A program made the translations under genes and the position numbers. A DNA stretch of 64,000 nucleotides, from NCBI RefSeq assembly GCF_004357985.1, contig NZ_SMTF01000008.1, positions 114,783 through 178,782 on the forward strand. The letters run 5' to 3'. Below, in pieces: positions 61,143 through 64,000 of this stretch. This DNA is from Luteimonas aestuarii (lineage in GTDB: Bacteria; Pseudomonadota; Gammaproteobacteria; Xanthomonadales; Xanthomonadaceae). A model generated the notes under the pieces. It saw only the letters and a list, made by a program, of their open reading frames with translations, was not told the origin of the DNA and ran no database searches. The stretch's first letter is position 1, and every line of letters begins with the position of its first letter.

Positions 61143-62417
61143 ATGACCGACCTGTTTTCCGACGACCACGCCCGCGCGCTGGACGATGCCGATGCACTGC
61201 GCGCGTTCCGCCACGAGTTCCTGATCCCCCGCCACGACGGTGTCGAGCAGGCCTACTTCTGCGGCAACTCGCTGGGGCTGCAACCGAAGGGCGCACGGGC
61301 GCATGTCGAGGAAGTGCTGCGCAAGTGGTCCGAGGAAGCCGTGGAGGCGCATTTCACCGCGCCGGGCGCGTGGATGCCCTACCACGAACTGGTGCGCGAT
61401 CCGCTCGCGGCCGTGGTCGGTGCACAGCCGTCCGAGGTGGTGGCGATGAACTCGCTCACCGCCAACCTGCACCTGCTGATGGTCAGCTTCTACCAGCCCA
61501 CCGTCGAACGCACCGCGATCCTGATCGAAGCCGGCGCCTTCCCGTCGGACCGGTATGCAGTGGAGTCGCAGTTGAAGTATCGCGGCCTGCCGCCGGAACA
61601 CACGCTGATCGAAGTGCAGCCCGACAACGCCGACGGCACCTTCTCGATGGCCGCCATCGAGAACGCGATCCGCGAACACGGCAAGCGTCTGGCGCTGGTG
61701 CTGTGGCCGGGTGTGCAGTACCGCACCGGACAGGCCTTCGACCTGAAGGAAATCGCGCGGATCACGCATGAGGTGGGCGCGATCGCCGGCTTCGACCTTG
61801 CGCACGCCGTCGGCAACCTGCCGTTGCAGTTGCACGACAGCGGCGCCGATTTCGCGGTCTGGTGCCATTACAAGTACATGAACTCCGGCCCCGGCGCGGT
61901 CGCCGGCTGTTTCGTGCACGAGCGCCATGCGCGCACCGACCGCCCGCGCTTCGCCGGCTGGTGGGGCCACGAGCAATCCACGCGCTTCCGCATGGGTCCG
62001 GACTTCGTGCCCACGCCCGGTGCCGACGGCTGGCAGCTCAGCAATCCGCCGATCCTGGGCCTGGCGCCGCTGCGCGCCTCGCTGGACCTGTTCTCGCGTG
62101 CGGGCATGGACGCGCTGCGCGCCAGGTCCAAGCGATTGACCGGGTATCTCGAAGCCCTGATCCATGCGCGCCTTGCCGACACGCTGCAGATCGTCACCCC
62201 GGCCGCCCCTGCACAACGCGGCTGCCAGCTGTCGCTGCGCGTCGCTGGCGGGCGCGCGCGCGGCCGCACCCTGTTCGAGCACCTCGGTGCGCAAGGCATC
62301 ATCGGCGACTGGCGCGAGCCCGACGTGATCCGCATCTCCCCCGCCCCGCTCTACAACACCCACGCCGACGTGCTGCGTTTCGCACGGGCGGTCGATCGCT
62401 GGCAGGCAGGCGCGTGA
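61143..62417 (+). CDS. kynU: Kynureninase
   Basis: 424-residue PLP enzyme cleaving kynurenine and 3-hydroxykynurenine. YFCGNSLGLQPKGARAHVEE, AMNSLTANLHLLMVSFY, GFDLAHAVGNLPL and the PLP Lys in WCHYKYMNSGPGAVAG are diagnostic. ATG 61143; the 8-bp gap to the ACMSD gene and GTGA overlap with kmo point to one operon. Confidence 0.97.
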   Translation: MTDLFSDDHARALDDADALRAFRHEFLIPRHDGVEQAYFCGNSLGLQPKGARAHVEEVLRKWSEEAVEAHFTAPGAWMPYHELVRDPLAAVVGAQPSEVVAMNSLTANLHLLMVSFYQPTVERTAILIEAGAFPSDRYAVESQLKYRGLPPEHTLIEVQPDNADGTFSMAAIENAIREHGKRLALVLWPGVQYRTGQAFDLKEIARITHEVGAIAGFDLAHAVGNLPLQLHDSGADFAVWCHYKYMNSGPGAVAGCFVHERHARTDRPRFAGWWGHEQSTRFRMGPDFVPTPGADGWQLSNPPILGLAPLRASLDLFSRAGMDALRARSKRLTGYLEALIHARLADTLQIVTPAAPAQRGCQLSLRVAGGRARGRTLFEHLGAQGIIGDWREPDVIRISPAPLYNTHADVLRFARAVDRWQAGA

Positions 62418-63775
62418 ACACCGGCAGGCAAATCACGATCATCGGTGCCGGCCTCGCGGGCGCGCTGCTGGCAACCCTGCTCGCGCAGCGCGGCTGGCGG
62501 GTCGAAGTGTTCGAGCGCCGGGGCGACCCGCGCCTGCACGGCTATGCCGGCGGGCGCTCGATCAACCTGGCCCTGGCCGAGCGCGGCCTGCATGCCTTGC
62601 GGCAGGCGGGCACCGACGACGCGGTGATGCGCCAGGCGGTGATGATGCGCGGCCGCATGGTGCACCCGCTGGACGGCCAACCCGAACTGCAACGCTATGG
62701 CCGCGACGACAGCGAGGTGATCTGGTCGATCAACCGCGGCGAGCTCAACATCGTGCTGATCGAGGCCGCCGAGGCGGCCGGCGCCACGCTGCATTTCGAT
62801 CGCCGGCTGGAACAGGTCGACTTCGACCGCAGCACCTTCGTCGTCAAGGGCGACGGCCACGAGGAAAAGCGCAGCTTTGCTGCACTGGTCGGCGCGGACG
62901 GCGCGGGCTCCACCTTGCGTGGACAGATGGCGCAGGTCGCCGACCTTGGCGAGCGCATCGACTGGCTGGACCACGGCTACAAGGAACTTGAGATCCCGCC
63001 CGGCCCCGGCGGCAGCTTCCGCATCGAGCCCAATGCCCTGCACATCTGGCCGCGCGGCCACTACATGTGCATCGCCCTGCCCAACGACGAGCGCACCTTC
63101 ACCGTCACCCTGTTCATGCCCCACGCCGGCCCGCATCCCAGCTTCGAAACGGTACCCGATGGCGATGCCGCCGCGGACTTCTTCGCCAGCGACTTCGCCG
63201 ATGCGGTGCCGTTGATCCCGCAACTGGAAGCCGATTACGAGCGCAACCCCGTCGGTTCGCTGGCCACGCTCACCCTCGACCGCTGGCGCATCGACGGCCG
63301 CGCCGTGCTGGTCGGCGATGCCGCCCACGCCATGGTGCCGTTCCATGGCCAGGGCATGAACTGCGCCTTCGAGGACTGCGTGGCGCTGGCCGATGCGCTG
63401 GAATCGCACGACGCCTTCGAGGCCGCGTTCTCCGCATTCGAGGCCGAACGCATGCCCAATGCCGCCGCCATCCAGCACATGGCGCTGGAAAATTACCTGG
63501 AGATGCGCGACCGCGTGGACGATGCCGACTACCGGTTGCAGCGGGCCCTGGAACTGATGCTGCAGGATCGCCATCCGCACCGGTTCGTGCCGCACTACGC
63601 CATGGTCAGCTTCATGCGCATCCCCTACGCGGTGGCGCTGGAACGCAGCGAGATCCAGCGCGGGATCCTCCAACGTGCCACCGCGGGAATCGAGCACCTC
63701 GACGCGATCGACTGGGCTGCTGTCGATGCGGACGTGCGGTCCCGCCTTGGCTTGCTGGAGGGCACGCCCGCGTGA
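62414..63775 (+). CDS. kmo: Kynurenine 3-monooxygenase
   Basis: 453-residue FAD hydroxylase. The FAD site is TIIGAGLAGALLATLLAQRGW, and YAGGRSINLALAERGL, LVGADGAGS and VGDAAHAMVPFHGQGMNCAFED complete the family pattern. The start is GTG 62414, overlapping the kynU stop; longer upstream frames run into kynU. Its stop overlaps a GTG that opens the first mini-ORF of the repeat array. Confidence 0.96.
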   Translation: MNTGRQITIIGAGLAGALLATLLAQRGWRVEVFERRGDPRLHGYAGGRSINLALAERGLHALRQAGTDDAVMRQAVMMRGRMVHPLDGQPELQRYGRDDSEVIWSINRGELNIVLIEAAEAAGATLHFDRRLEQVDFDRSTFVVKGDGHEEKRSFAALVGADGAGSTLRGQMAQVADLGERIDWLDHGYKELEIPPGPGGSFRIEPNALHIWPRGHYMCIALPNDERTFTVTLFMPHAGPHPSFETVPDGDAAADFFASDFADAVPLIPQLEADYERNPVGSLATLTLDRWRIDGRAVLVGDAAHAMVPFHGQGMNCAFEDCVALADALESHDAFEAAFSAFEAERMPNAAAIQHMALENYLEMRDRVDDADYRLQRALELMLQDRHPHRFVPHYAMVSFMRIPYAVALERSEIQRGILQRATAGIEHLDAIDWAAVDADVRSRLGLLEGTPA

Positions 63776-63888
63776 GCGAGAGCTGCCTCTTCTACGATCG
63801 CGCCTCGATGACATTCCATATTGGAGGGAACGATGCCGTCGCAACGGCTGAGGTTGCCGACCTGCGCAGGAACCCGGCCCGTGGCTGA
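63772..63888 (+). CDS. Mini-ORF 1 of the repeat array (38 residues)
   Basis: GTG 63772 overlaps the kmo stop, with GGAGGG nine bases before it. The peptide begins MSESCLFYDRAS and ends VADLRRNPARG. The TGA lies eight bases inside the next unit (GTGGCTGA). An Arg/Asp-rich middle (GGNDAVATAEVADL) is shared with unit 2. No known family. Confidence 0.5.
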   Translation: MSESCLFYDRASMTFHIGGNDAVATAEVADLRRNPARG

Positions 63889-63997
63889 CAGCTTCCTCTT
63901 CTACGATCGCGCCTCGATGAAATCCCATTTTGGAGGGAACGATGCCGTCGCAACGGCCGACGTTGCCGACCTGCGCAGGAACCCGGCCCGTGGCTGA
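63833..63997 (+). CDS. Mini-ORF spanning units 1-2 (54 residues)
   Basis: ATG 63833 follows GGAGGG by four bases, the best translation start in the array. It reads MPSQRLRLPTCAGTRPVADS, continues through the GTGGCTGA junction into unit 2 (FLFYDRASMKSHFGG) and ends at the same TGA as the nested 38-residue frame from GTG 63881. Every unit would initiate such an ORF inside the preceding one, giving a chain of overlapping genes. One Cys per peptide. Whether it is translated is unknown. Confidence 0.5.
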   Translation: MPSQRLRLPTCAGTRPVADSFLFYDRASMKSHFGGNDAVATADVADLRRNPARG

Positions 63998-64000
63998 CAG

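Larger units (their letters stand above)
63772..64000 (+). repeat. Tandem array with 109-bp period, running off the window
   Basis: Unit 1 is 63772-63880, unit 2 is 63881-63989, and unit 3 begins at 63990. Units 1 and 2 have the same length and about 90% identity, with all differences being substitutions. Because 109 is not a multiple of three, each unit is read in a shifted frame. Each carries TTGGAGGGAACGATG, a strong ribosome site plus start. Total copy number is unknown. Confidence 0.95.

Noticed and set aside
61862..62413. Kmo start upstream in kynU
   Set aside because: The open frame overlaps the kynU coding region in another frame; GTG 62414 gives the family N-terminus directly before the FAD motif.

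Overview
The window is a high-GC gammaproteobacterial chromosome segment, most likely from the Xanthomonadaceae (Lysobacter/Luteimonas/Xanthomonas relatives). The taxon call rests on the rpf-type neighbourhood (rpfG fragment, lysS, prfB, a LytTR regulator like RpfD, recJ, rpfE, greA, carB), the minus-strand run hrcA-grpE-dnaK-dnaJ-dapB-carA-carB-greA-rpfE-recJ, the divergent fur/bamE(omlA) pair, and a kynurenine-degradation operon. It is inference from gene content, not from a database search.

Layout. 1-6300: rpf-region genes, with prfB carrying the classic autoregulatory +1 frameshift. 6446-7621: a membrane acyltransferase whose end overlaps recJ tail to tail. 7511-22948: a long minus-strand block for heat-shock chaperones, lysine and arginine/pyrimidine precursor synthesis, transcript cleavage (GreA), RpfE and RecJ. 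A secreted S9 peptidase gene sits between carA and carB. 23215-24882: recN, then about 900 bp of repeat-rich DNA. 25796-30269: fur, bamE, rnfH, ratA, smpB and a CHASE-PAS histidine kinase. 30394-30747: ssrA (tmRNA), with tag ANDDNYALAA.

30748 to about 40680: an integrated mobile element of about 10 kb. It has a P4-type integrase next to ssrA, a string of tightly overlapping small genes with an AlpA-like regulator and a helix-turn-helix protein, a cluster of palindromic 18-bp iterons plus 13-bp AT-rich direct repeats that look like a replication origin, an HK97-type prohead protease, a major capsid protein and a 1008-residue tail tape-measure protein. I see no terminase, portal, connector, tail-tube, baseplate or lysis genes. 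It therefore looks like a phage satellite or a strongly reduced prophage.

40749-55307: host genes: YiaD-type lipoprotein, WS/DGAT-type acyltransferase, photolyase, alr, dnaB, rplI-rpsR-rpsF, DUF885 peptidase, A-type Fe-S carrier, asnS, two small unknown genes, a PaiB-type protein and an unusual SDR. 55310-56830: a small secreted protein and nei. 56856-63775: kynurenine/3-hydroxyanthranilate catabolism (ALDH, beta-carbonic anhydrase, RidA-type deaminase, 3-hydroxyanthranilate dioxygenase, ACMS decarboxylase, kynureninase, kynurenine monooxygenase). Together these would convert kynurenine through 3-hydroxykynurenine, 3-hydroxyanthranilate, ACMS and 2-aminomuconate semialdehyde towards central metabolism.

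Directly after kmo the window ends in a tandem array with a 109-bp period. Each unit carries a Shine-Dalgarno sequence and overlapping mini-ORFs of 38-54 codons, and the array runs off the edge. With the ssrA-integrated element, it is the most unusual object here. Several families of short inverted repeats lie in the intergenic regions, including a pair of hairpins with different stems but an identical 23-nt loop.
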